Of a stretch of DNA of 26,338 nt, positions 1-6,733 are shown one piece after another. How positions within the stretch are numbered: position 1 is the stretch's first letter; every line of letters starts with the position of its first letter. The stretch is from an uncultured Eubacteriales bacterium (GTDB lineage: Bacteria > Bacillota > Clostridia > Oscillospirales > Oscillospiraceae), in contig CABSFY010000020.1 of assembly GCA_902477055.1 (NCBI GenBank), positions 1 through 26,338 of the forward strand. Reading direction: 5' to 3'. Position numbers and translations under genes: made by a program. The notes below the pieces were generated by a model, which was not told the DNA's origin, made no database searches, and saw nothing but the letters and a program-made list of their open reading frames with translations.

Positions 1-53
1 CGATGCACCCGCCAACGGCTGCGCTATGGGCATCGGCCCCATGCCGGGAAGGA

Positions 54-85
54 CGAAAACAGCTCCCTCGTCGGAGGGAGCTGTT
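54..85 (-). terminator. Rho-independent terminator of the pst-pho operon
   Basis: A perfect 12 bp stem (AACAGCTCCCTC at 58-69 with its complement at 74-85) encloses a 4-base loop. Read on the minus strand it is followed by TTTT. It lies 13 bases beyond the phoR stop codon, so it should end the whole phosphate operon. Its arm resembles the first hairpin of the family B repeats seen elsewhere in the window, so it may derive from one. Bases 1-53 carry no gene I can support. Confidence 0.85.
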
Positions 86-98
86 GTTATGGGGGTTA

Positions 99-1754
99 TC
101 AGGCCTTGGGGAGGGTGACGGTGATGCGGGTGCCGTTGTTGACGTCGCTTTGCAGATCGATCTTGCCATGGTGGAGCTGGACGGCGTGCTTGACGATGGA
201 AAGGCCGAGGCCGGTGCCGCCGGACTTGCGGGAATGGCTCTTGTCCACGCGGTAGAACCGTTCAAAGACCCGTGCCTGATGCTCCGGCGGAATGCCGATG
301 CCGGTATCGGCGACGCAGAGCGACACATGGTCGGGCGCATCGGCGATCTGTACCTCGACGCTGCCGCCGTCCACGTTATAGCGAATGGCATTGTCGCAGA
401 GGTTATAGACGATCTCATACAGCAGCCGCCGCACGCCGGTAATCAGGCCGTCGTCGCCGGTGACGCTGAGGGTGACATCCTTCGCCGCCGCCGCGTCGCG
501 CAGCGCAAGCTGCACATCCTGCGATAGTGCGTAGAGCGAAACCGGCTCCGCAGGCATCGGCTCGCCCTCGTCGAGCTGGGACAGGCGGATGATGTCCTCA
601 ACCAGTGCAACCAGCCGTGCCGCCTCGCTGCGGATATGTCCGACAAAGCGGGGCAGGTCCTCCGGCTTTACCATGCCGTTTTCGATCAGCTCGGCGCTGC
701 CGATGATGGATTGCAGCGGGGTTTTCAGCTCGTGGGAAACGTTGGCGGAGAATTCGCGGCGGCTGCGCTCTGCGCCAGCTTGTTCGGTCACGTCAAAGGT
801 CAACAGGACTGCGCCCAGCGGTTTGCCGTCGGATTCAATGCGGCTGATGTCGAGCTGATATTCGCGGCCGCCGCGGTCGGTGCGCAGCTCGCTGTGGCCG
901 TTCTGTAGGGCGGTATCGATGGCGGCGCTGATGTCGTGGCGGCGCTCGATGGTCAGAAAATCCTCTCCGACGCACGTCGTATCTGCGCCGAACAGCGTCC
1001 GCGCGGCGGGGTTGATGCTCAAAATATGGCGGTTCCCGTCGAGCAGGACCAGCCCCTCGCGCAGATTGTCGGTGATCTGCTGGAACTCGTCCGTTTTCCG
1101 CCGCAGCGCGCCGAGTTGACCGGTGATCTGCTGATGCTGCTGATGAATTCGGCGCAGTAGGGGAGCCAGCTCCTCGTAGGCGTTGTTTTCCAGCGGGTGC
1201 TCCAGATCGAGGCGGTTGAGCGGCCCGGTGATCTTCTTCGCCATCGCCGTGGCGAGGAAGGCGGACAAAATTAACGCGGCCAGGAAGATGAACAGCATCG
1301 GCTGAATCATGCCGAGGCCGAGGGCCGTTGCCGATGCACTGCTGATCGAAATTCGCAGCACCGTGCCGTCTTGCAGCAGCTTTGCTTCGTAAAGCAGCTT
1401 TTCGGTCAGCGTGTCGGATGTGCGGACGCTGCTGCCGGTGCCGGTAGCGAACGCCTGCTGAATTTCCTCGCGGCCGAGGTGGTTTTCCATGGTTTTTTCG
1501 TCGGCGACGGAGTCAAACAGCACCGTGCCGTCCTTATCCACCCATGTCAGGCGGAAGCCGTCCTCCTGCACGTCGCGCAGGTAGTCCAGGCCGTACTGCT
1601 CCGTGCCGGCGGCGGCGAGGGAAAGCTCCCCCTTGAGCTGCTTGACCTGTACGTCGCCGAAATAGCTGTAAAGCACGACCGTCGAAACCAGAAAGCTCGC
1701 CACGAGCACCAGCGTCACGGCAAGCAGGATGGAGCGTAAAATCTTTCGTGTCAT
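99..1754 (-). CDS. phoR: PhoR-type phosphate sensor histidine kinase
   Basis: A 551-residue membrane sensor kinase that would phosphorylate the response regulator encoded just upstream when phosphate is scarce. Visible parts in order: a first membrane helix (about 8-31), an extracytoplasmic region (32-148), a second helix (about 149-170), a linker or HAMP-like stretch, a PAS domain (about 225-322), and the HisKA motif SANVSHELKTPL with the phospho-accepting His at 341. These are followed by the ATP-binding N box (DNAIRYN, 454-460), G1 (DTGIGIP, 483-489) and G2 (GGTGLGLS, 512-519). All catalytic motifs are intact and the length is typical for a PhoR with an extracytoplasmic domain. Its ATG overlaps the phoB stop (ATGA), so the two are probably translationally coupled. 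The phosphate role is inferred from the operon; the kinase assignment comes from the motifs. Confidence 0.93.
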   Translation of the reverse strand: MTRKILRSILLAVTLVLVASFLVSTVVLYSYFGDVQVKQLKGELSLAAAGTEQYGLDYLRDVQEDGFRLTWVDKDGTVLFDSVADEKTMENHLGREEIQQAFATGTGSSVRTSDTLTEKLLYEAKLLQDGTVLRISISSASATALGLGMIQPMLFIFLAALILSAFLATAMAKKITGPLNRLDLEHPLENNAYEELAPLLRRIHQQHQQITGQLGALRRKTDEFQQITDNLREGLVLLDGNRHILSINPAARTLFGADTTCVGEDFLTIERRHDISAAIDTALQNGHSELRTDRGGREYQLDISRIESDGKPLGAVLLTFDVTEQAGAERSRREFSANVSHELKTPLQSIIGSAELIENGMVKPEDLPRFVGHIRSEAARLVALVEDIIRLSQLDEGEPMPAEPVSLYALSQDVQLALRDAAAAKDVTLSVTGDDGLITGVRRLLYEIVYNLCDNAIRYNVDGGSVEVQIADAPDHVSLCVADTGIGIPPEHQARVFERFYRVDKSHSRKSGGTGLGLSIVKHAVQLHHGKIDLQSDVNNGTRITVTLPKA

Positions 1755-2425
1755 TGTGCCACCTCCAGCCGGTAGCCGACCTGCCGCACCGTTTCAATCA
1801 TCTCGCCGTAGGGGCCGAGCTTGGCGCGGAGCGTCCGGATATGCATATCGACTGTGCGGCTCTCGCCGATGTAGTCGTCGCCCCAGACCTCGCTGTACAG
1901 CCGGTCGCGGGAAAAGACCATGCCCGGATGCGACAGAAACAGCCGCAGCAGCTCAAATTCCTTATACGTCAGCGTCACGCGTTCGCCGTCCACCGTGACC
2001 GTCCGTTCGTCGAGATTGACGGTCAGGCCGCGCACGGCCAGCAGGTGGCTGACGGTCTTGGGCTTGCAGCGGCGCAGCACCGCCTTGATGCGCGATACCA
2101 TTTCCATCATGCCGAAGGGCTTGACGAGATAGTCGTCCGCGCCGAGGTCGAGCGAATGAACCTTATCGAATTCCGCGCCCTTGGCCGTGGCCATAATGAC
2201 GGGAATATCGCAAAGCTCCGCCGTCCCCTTGAGGCGGCGAAGCAGCTCCACTCCGTCCAGACCGGGCAGCATCACGTCCAGCAGAATCAGCTCCGGCGTT
2301 TCGTGCCGCAGCAGCTCCCAGCAGGTGTCACCGTCCTCGATGCCCTTGGCCTCCAGCCCGGTGGAATTGAGCGCATAGACCTCAATATCGCGGATGCTGG
2401 CATCGTCCTCTACGCACCAGATCAT
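1751..2425 (-). CDS. phoB: PhoB/PhoP-type response regulator, OmpR family
   Basis: A 224-residue DNA-binding response regulator, partner of the adjacent kinase. The receiver domain (1-120) shows the acidic pair ED/D near residues 7-9, the phospho-acceptor Asp50 in LILLDVMLPG, Thr80, and the conserved Lys in VKPF at 102. The C-terminal winged helix (about 130-222) has the OmpR-family patterns LTYKEFELL, FSRDRLYSEVWG and VDMHIRTLRAKL. The start MIWCVEDD is chosen because GGAGG lies 7 bases upstream and the ATG overlaps the phoU stop. An upstream in-frame Met would add 16 unlikely residues inside phoU. It probably activates its own operon through the repeats upstream of pstS. Gram-positive naming would be PhoP. 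Confidence 0.92.
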   Translation of the reverse strand: MIWCVEDDASIRDIEVYALNSTGLEAKGIEDGDTCWELLRHETPELILLDVMLPGLDGVELLRRLKGTAELCDIPVIMATAKGAEFDKVHSLDLGADDYLVKPFGMMEMVSRIKAVLRRCKPKTVSHLLAVRGLTVNLDERTVTVDGERVTLTYKEFELLRLFLSHPGMVFSRDRLYSEVWGDDYIGESRTVDMHIRTLRAKLGPYGEMIETVRQVGYRLEVAQ

Positions 2426-3075
2426 GGCTGCACCTCCGATTGATGAACGCCGGTCACGGAGAAGATCACCCACTCGGCGATGTTGACCGCGTGGTCCCCG
2501 ATGCGTTCAAAATATTTTGCGATCATCAAAAGATCGAGCGCCAGCTCGCCCTCGTCGGGATGCTCGGTGATGAGCCGAATCAGGCGCTCCTTGGCCGCGT
2601 CGAAGCAGCGGTCAACGATGTCGTCATGCGCAACGACCGACCGCGCCAGCTTCACGTCCTGCCGGACGAAGGAATCCACGCTGTCGGTGACCATTGCGGT
2701 CGCCTCGCGGGCCATGTCGCGGATGTGGATGGTTTCCGGGACCGTCTGCCCGTCGAGATAGGTCACGATCTCAGCAATGTCCTCGGCCTGATCGCCGATG
2801 CGCTCCATGTCCGTGACCATTTTCAACGCGGCGGAGATTTGCCGCAGATCGCGCGCGACCGGCTGCTGCTGCAACAGCAGCTTCAGGCAGAGCGTTTCAA
2901 TGTCGCGCTCCTTGCGGTCGATCTCGGCGGCGATGGGCGGGACCTTTTTGGCCAGCGCCGTGTCGCCCGCGCTCAGCGCCTCGATCGCGCTGGCAATGGC
3001 GTATTCGCACAGCGAACCCATTTGGATCATTTCTCTGTTCAGCGTTTCCAGCTGCTCGTCAAATCTGCTGCGCAT
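2422..3075 (-). CDS. phoU: Phosphate transport regulator PhoU
   Basis: A 217-residue cytoplasmic helical protein that restrains PhoR signalling and the Pst transporter when phosphate is plentiful. The family pattern is two repeats of a three-helix bundle, each with an acidic metal-binding E/DxxxD-like motif: RIGDQAED in the first half and RIGDHAVNIAEWV in the second. Both are present. Length agrees with the family (about 215-230). The ATG at 3075 is preferred over an in-frame TTG nine bases upstream, because the GGAAGG ribosome site lies 10 bases from the ATG but only about one base from the TTG. The gene starts two bases after the pstB stop and its own stop overlaps phoB, so the three are likely co-translated. 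Confidence 0.94.
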   Translation of the reverse strand: MRSRFDEQLETLNREMIQMGSLCEYAIASAIEALSAGDTALAKKVPPIAAEIDRKERDIETLCLKLLLQQQPVARDLRQISAALKMVTDMERIGDQAEDIAEIVTYLDGQTVPETIHIRDMAREATAMVTDSVDSFVRQDVKLARSVVAHDDIVDRCFDAAKERLIRLITEHPDEGELALDLLMIAKYFERIGDHAVNIAEWVIFSVTGVHQSEVQP

Positions 3076-3076
3076 A

Positions 3077-3832
3077 TCAACCAAACCTTCCTGTAATGTA
3101 ATCCTCGGTGCGTTTGTCGCTCGGCTGGGAGAAGATTTTCTCCGTCGTGCCGGCCTCGACCAGTTCGCCGAGAAGGAAAAATGCCGTATTGTCGGAAATG
3201 CGGACGGCCTGCTGCATATTGTGCGTTACAATGATTATAGTATATTTTTCCTTCAGTTGCAACGCCAGTTCTTCGATTTTTGAGGTCGAAATGGGGTCGA
3301 GGGCGCTTGTCGGCTCGTCCATGAGCAGTACCTTCGGCTCGACGGCAAGCGCACGGGCGATGCACAGCCGCTGCTGTTGGCCGCCGGAGAGGCCGAGGGC
3401 ATTTTTCTTCAAACGGTCGCGTACCTCGTCCCAGATGGCGGCGGCGCGGAGGGAACGCTCCACGATCTCGTCCAGCATCGCGCGGTTGCGGATCCCATGC
3501 GTCCGCGGACCGTAGGCGATGTTATCGTAAATGCTCATCGGGAAGGGCGTGGGCTTCTGAAAGACCATGCCGACCTCCTTGCGCAGCTCGTTGACATCCA
3601 CGGCGGGGTCAAAAATGTTCTTGCCGTCGTAGGTCACCTCGCCGGTGATTTTCACGCCGGGAATCAGATCGTTCATGCGGTTCAACGTTTTCAGAAACGT
3701 GGATTTGCCGCAGCCCGACGGGCCGATGAGCGCGGTAATGCGATGCTCGGGAATGTCGATGTTAATATTATTCAGCGCCTGTGTCGCACTGTACCAGAGA
3801 CACAGCTCGCGGGTTGTCATGATTGCGCTCAT
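3077..3832 (-). CDS. pstB: Phosphate ABC transporter ATP-binding protein PstB
   Basis: A 251-residue ATPase that powers high-affinity phosphate import with PstA and PstC. It shows Walker A (GPSGCGKST), a Q-loop (VFQKPTPFPMSIYDN, with the PFPMSIYDN signature typical of PstB), the ABC signature LSGGQQQR, Walker B (VLLMDEPTSALDP) and the switch His (VTHNMQQ). It ends in a short FG tail, as PstB proteins commonly do. The ATG at 3832 overlaps the pstA stop as ATGA and has an AGAGG ribosome site; a second Met four codons later has no site of its own. Length is normal for the family (about 250). Confidence 0.97.
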   Translation of the reverse strand: MSAIMTTRELCLWYSATQALNNINIDIPEHRITALIGPSGCGKSTFLKTLNRMNDLIPGVKITGEVTYDGKNIFDPAVDVNELRKEVGMVFQKPTPFPMSIYDNIAYGPRTHGIRNRAMLDEIVERSLRAAAIWDEVRDRLKKNALGLSGGQQQRLCIARALAVEPKVLLMDEPTSALDPISTSKIEELALQLKEKYTIIIVTHNMQQAVRISDNTAFFLLGELVEAGTTEKIFSQPSDKRTEDYITGRFG

Positions 3833-4686
3833 TGCGCTCGCCTCTTTTCAAAGAACTTTTTCACCATGGCGGCGGCCAGGTCGATGACAATCGTCAGCAG
3901 CATCAGAATGGCCGCAATGGCGAAGGCCACGCCGAACTCGCCCTCCTCCTTGGCGTAGACGTAAAGGGCAACAGTCAGGGTCGCGCCGGGGGAGGCGAGG
4001 CCCTCGATCACGCCGTTGAGCGTGTGGGCAAAGCCTGCGGTAAACAGCAGCGCGGCCGATTCGCCCAAAATTCGGCCCGCCGAAAGAATACAGCCGGTGA
4101 TCACGCCGTCCACGCAGCCCGGCAGCACGACCGTCCGGATCACGCGCCAGCGCCCCGCGCCCAGACCGAATGCGCCGTCGCGGTACGACTGCGGCACGGT
4201 TTTCAGACTTTCCTGCGTCGTGCGCAGGATGGTCGGCAGATTCATGATGACCAGCGTCAGCGCACCGGCCAGCAGAGATTTTTTCATGCCGAGGAACTGG
4301 CAGAAAAACAGCATACCGACCAGACCGTAGATGATCGACGGGATGCCGGAGAGCGTTTCGGCGGCGTATTCGATGATGCCGACCAGACGCTTATTCTGCG
4401 CGTATTCCGTCAGATAGATCGCCGCGCCCACGCCGAGCGGCAGGACGACCAGAAGGCTGGCTACGAGGATGTATACCGTGTTCACAATGTCCGGCAGGAT
4501 GCCGATCTTGTCGGACAGGTAGCTCGGCGACGTACTCAGCAGGTCCCACGAAAGCTCCGGCAGACCCTTGCCGAGGACATAGACGATCAAAAACAGGACC
4601 AATGCGGCGGAGAAGCCGGTCGCCAAAAGCATCAGGGTCCGCAAAATAGCGATGCGGACACGGCGGCGTTTGCTGATGTGCTGCAT
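3829..4686 (-). CDS. pstA: Phosphate ABC transporter permease PstA
   Basis: A 285-residue inner-membrane permease, one of the two channel subunits of the Pst importer. After a basic cytoplasmic start (SKRRRVRIAILR) there are about six hydrophobic segments. The permease coupling motif (EAA-like) is around SLKTVPQSYRDGAFGLGAGRWRV, matching PstA. The PstA-typical loop around AIYLTEYAQNKR, followed by LSGIPSIIYGLVGM, is present. A strong AAAGGAGGGG site precedes the ATG, which begins one base after the pstC stop. No truncation or missing motif is visible. Confidence 0.95.
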   Translation of the reverse strand: MQHISKRRRVRIAILRTLMLLATGFSAALVLFLIVYVLGKGLPELSWDLLSTSPSYLSDKIGILPDIVNTVYILVASLLVVLPLGVGAAIYLTEYAQNKRLVGIIEYAAETLSGIPSIIYGLVGMLFFCQFLGMKKSLLAGALTLVIMNLPTILRTTQESLKTVPQSYRDGAFGLGAGRWRVIRTVVLPGCVDGVITGCILSAGRILGESAALLFTAGFAHTLNGVIEGLASPGATLTVALYVYAKEEGEFGVAFAIAAILMLLTIVIDLAAAMVKKFFEKRRAQ

Positions 4687-4687
4687 A

Positions 4688-5554
4688 TCAGCCCCTCCTT
4701 TCCCGCTTGAGGAAGAAATTCAGCGTTGCGTTGATGAGCATGATGAACAGAAACAGCACCAGCGCGATGGAAAACAGCGCCTGCTGCTGCAGACCCGACG
4801 AATAGGACATTTCGCTTGCCACGGCGGTGGTCAGGAAGCGGACGCTCTGAAACAGCGACGGCATATTCGGCACGTTGCCGGATACCATCATGACCGCCAT
4901 CGCTTCGCCGATGGCCCGCCCGACACCCAGCACGACCGCCGCTGCGATGCCGCTTTTGGCCGCCGGAACGGTCACGCGGAAGTACGTTTCGATCGGCGTT
5001 GCGCCGAGGGCAAGGGACGCGTCCTCATATTCCTTCGGAACTGCGTCGAGCGCACTCATGGAAACCTTGATGATCGACGGCAGGATCATGATGGAAAGAA
5101 CGATGATCGCCGCCAGCAGGCTTGCGCCGTCGGGAACGTGGAAAATTTTTCGGATCCCCGGTACCAGCACCAGCATACCCACAAGACCGTATACGACCGA
5201 GGGAATGCCCGCCAGCAGGCTCGTCGCCGTCTGCATGACCGCCCGGACCTTCGGCCGCGCGACCTTGGACAGGTACACGGCGGTCAAAAAGCCGACGGGA
5301 ACGCCGAGGGCGATTGCCCCCGCCGTTCCGTAGACCGAGGTCAGCAGGAAGGGAAGAATTCCAAACGAGGGCGGATTTTCCGTCGATGCCCAGACCGTTC
5401 CGAACAGGAAGTCCGTCAGCCCGATGCGGCGCAGTGCGGGCAGACCGGCGATCACAAGATACACCGTGATGAGCAGGACGAAGCCCACCGTCACAAGACC
5501 CAGCAGCAGGAAGCCGCCGTGGATGAGCGCCTCGATACGCCGCTTTTTCTTCAT
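4688..5554 (-). CDS. pstC: Phosphate ABC transporter permease PstC
   Basis: A 288-residue membrane permease that pairs with PstA. It shows a basic start (MKKKRRIEALIHG), a first hydrophobic helix, the PstC-type segment GTVWASTENPPSFGILPFLLTSVYGTAG, GIPSVVYGLVGM, the EAA-like loop ALDAVPKEYEDASLALGATPIET, and GRAIGEAMAVMMVSGN. The order and spacing fit PstC rather than PstA: the WxP/FGILPFL stretch marks PstC and the RAIGEAMAV motif is characteristic. The ATG follows GGAGG by 10 bases, and there are 25 bases between the pstS stop and this start. Normal length. Confidence 0.95.
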   Translation of the reverse strand: MKKKRRIEALIHGGFLLLGLVTVGFVLLITVYLVIAGLPALRRIGLTDFLFGTVWASTENPPSFGILPFLLTSVYGTAGAIALGVPVGFLTAVYLSKVARPKVRAVMQTATSLLAGIPSVVYGLVGMLVLVPGIRKIFHVPDGASLLAAIIVLSIMILPSIIKVSMSALDAVPKEYEDASLALGATPIETYFRVTVPAAKSGIAAAVVLGVGRAIGEAMAVMMVSGNVPNMPSLFQSVRFLTTAVASEMSYSSGLQQQALFSIALVLFLFIMLINATLNFFLKRERRG

Positions 5555-5579
5555 AGCCTGCCTACCTCCGAGCTTTTGC

Positions 5580-6383
5580 TTAGTTTACGGGGACTGCACC
5601 GGCGGCGGAGATGACGGATGCGGCATCGGCCGAGGTGATGTAGTCGAAGAACTTCTGTGCGCTGTCCGAGAGCTTGGTGTCCTGCTTCGTCACAAGGACG
5701 AACGGACGCTGGATGATGTAGCTGCCGTCCTTGACAGTATCTTCCGTCGGGGTCACGCCGCCGACCTTGAGCGCCTTCACGTTGTCCTTGATGGCCGCGA
5801 GGGAGGCGTAGCCGATGGCATCGGGGTTGCCCGCAACGGTGGTGATGACGTCGCCCGTGGAGGTCAGCTCCTGACGATACTTGCAGGTGCCGTCAGTGCC
5901 GGTGATGGACTCGAAGCCGTCGCGCGTGCCGCTGCCGGCCTCACGGCCGATCAGAACGATCTCCGCGTCGTTGCCGCCGACATCCTTCCAGTTGGTGATC
6001 TCGCCGGTGTAGATCTTCGCAATGGTGTCCTTGTCGAGGTCCTCGACAGGGTTCTGCGGATTGACGATGATGGCGATGCCGTCGAGTGCGAGGACGGTCT
6101 GCTCCAGACCCTCGGACTTTTCTTCGTCCTTCAGGTTACGGCTGGAAAGGCCGATGTCGCAGGTGCCGGCGAGGACTGCCTTGATGCCGCTGCCGGAGCC
6201 GGTGGGGTTGTAAGAAAACGCGATGCCGGTGTCGTTCGTGAAGGCTTCGCCCAGTGCGCCGATGACCTTTTCCATCGAGGTCGAGCCGTCGGTCGTCACG
6301 CCCTTCGAGCTGCCGCAGCCTGCGAACAGTGCGCCAACAAGGGCAATCGCCAGGATCATTGCAAATACTTTCTTGAGCTTCAT
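5580..6383 (-). CDS. pstS: Phosphate-binding lipoprotein PstS
   Basis: A 267-residue extracytoplasmic binding protein, first gene of the operon, that delivers phosphate to PstC/PstA. The signal sequence MKLKKVFAMILAIALVGALFAGC has a clear lipobox (LFAGC), so Cys23 would be lipidated and the mature protein held at the outer face of the membrane. Phosphate-contacting loops are recognisable: DGSTSMEK near the new N terminus, NPTGSGSGIKAV, and GREAGSGTRDGF. The short length is typical of Firmicute PstS. The ATG is served by AAGGAG eight bases away. The 5' leader contains a small palindrome and, further up, the putative Pho box. Confidence 0.95.
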   Translation of the reverse strand: MKLKKVFAMILAIALVGALFAGCGSSKGVTTDGSTSMEKVIGALGEAFTNDTGIAFSYNPTGSGSGIKAVLAGTCDIGLSSRNLKDEEKSEGLEQTVLALDGIAIIVNPQNPVEDLDKDTIAKIYTGEITNWKDVGGNDAEIVLIGREAGSGTRDGFESITGTDGTCKYRQELTSTGDVITTVAGNPDAIGYASLAAIKDNVKALKVGGVTPTEDTVKDGSYIIQRPFVLVTKQDTKLSDSAQKFFDYITSADAASVISAAGAVPVN

Positions 6384-6406
6384 AAAAAATTCTCCTTCTT
6401 TCTTCC

Positions 6407-6424
6407 GGCCGCATCCTCGCGGCC
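6407..6424 (-). promoter_or_regulatory. Small hairpin in the pstS leader
   Basis: GGCCGC at 6407-6412 and GCGGCC at 6419-6424 form a perfect 6 bp stem with a 6-base loop. If transcription starts near 6452 it lies in the pstS 5' leader, about 24 bases above the start codon and just above the ribosome site. It has no T-tract and so is not a terminator. A role in mRNA stability or translation is possible but only inferred. Confidence 0.35.
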
Positions 6425-6458
6425 GATGAGTGTTTTGATATCTCCTCGATACGCCCTC

Positions 6459-6513
6459 ATTCTAAGTCCCGATTGTAAAGCTCGAAAGACAGGAAATGTA
6501 AAATCGTTGTCAA
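6459..6513 (-). promoter_or_regulatory. Candidate Pho box and promoter of pstS operon
   Basis: Read on the minus strand there are TTGACA (6508-6513), TTTACA (6497-6502), a degenerate TGTCTT (6486-6491) and TTTACA (6474-6479). They begin 11, 11 and 12 bases apart. Direct TTnACA-like repeats separated by about 5 bases are the known binding pattern of PhoP in Bacillus. A -10-like TAGAAT follows at 6459-6464, and an alternative TACAAT overlaps the last repeat at 6472-6477. No good -35 exists at a standard distance from TAGAAT, which suits an activator-dependent promoter. Confidence 0.6.
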
Positions 6514-6540
6514 ATTCAACACGTCAGCTCCGACTATCGC

Positions 6541-6567
6541 GTAGGGGCCGATGCCCACATCGGCCCG
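6541..6567 (+). repeat. Family A palindromic repeat, copy 1
   Basis: GTAGGG is followed by a perfect 9 bp stem, GGGCCGATG (6545-6553) with CATCGGCCC (6558-6566), and loop CCCA. The same layout recurs at 8979, 12687, 12774, 12921 and 14896. The copy sits between the pst promoter and the nuclease promoter. The rest of the 350-base gap 6384-6733 holds only the pst leader and promoter, this element, an imperfect palindrome CCGAAATTCGG at 6615-6625, and the nuclease promoter. Confidence 0.7.
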
Positions 6568-6689
6568 CTGTTGGCCATTCCGTCCCCGTATCCGCCTTCC
6601 AAAAACATCCCCGCCCGAAATTCGGCGAAAGCAACAAGTTTTTGTGCCGGAATTCGTTGGTTTTTCCTATATCCGGCTGCCAATTATTA

Positions 6690-6698
6690 TGGTATGAT
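6690..6698 (+). promoter_or_regulatory. Extended -10 promoter of the nuclease gene
   Basis: TGG followed by TATGAT makes an extended -10 element (TGn-TATnnT) in a locally AT-rich stretch, 35 bases above the nuclease start codon. No convincing -35 hexamer lies 16-18 bases upstream, which is usual for extended -10 promoters. The ribosome site AAGGAG follows at 6719-6724, nine bases before the ATG. Confidence 0.55.
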
Positions 6699-6733
6699 AT
6701 AAAATATCCCACTTCAAAAAGGAGAATTGCATC

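Noticed and set aside
1..53. A partial family A element at the left edge
   Set aside because: GGGCATCGGCCCC resembles part of an A stem, but GTAGGG and a clear partner arm are missing.
6600..6692. A second Pho box for the nuclease promoter
   Set aside because: No TTnACA repeats with 11-base phasing on either strand; only the palindrome CCGAAATTCGG and AT-rich sequence are present.
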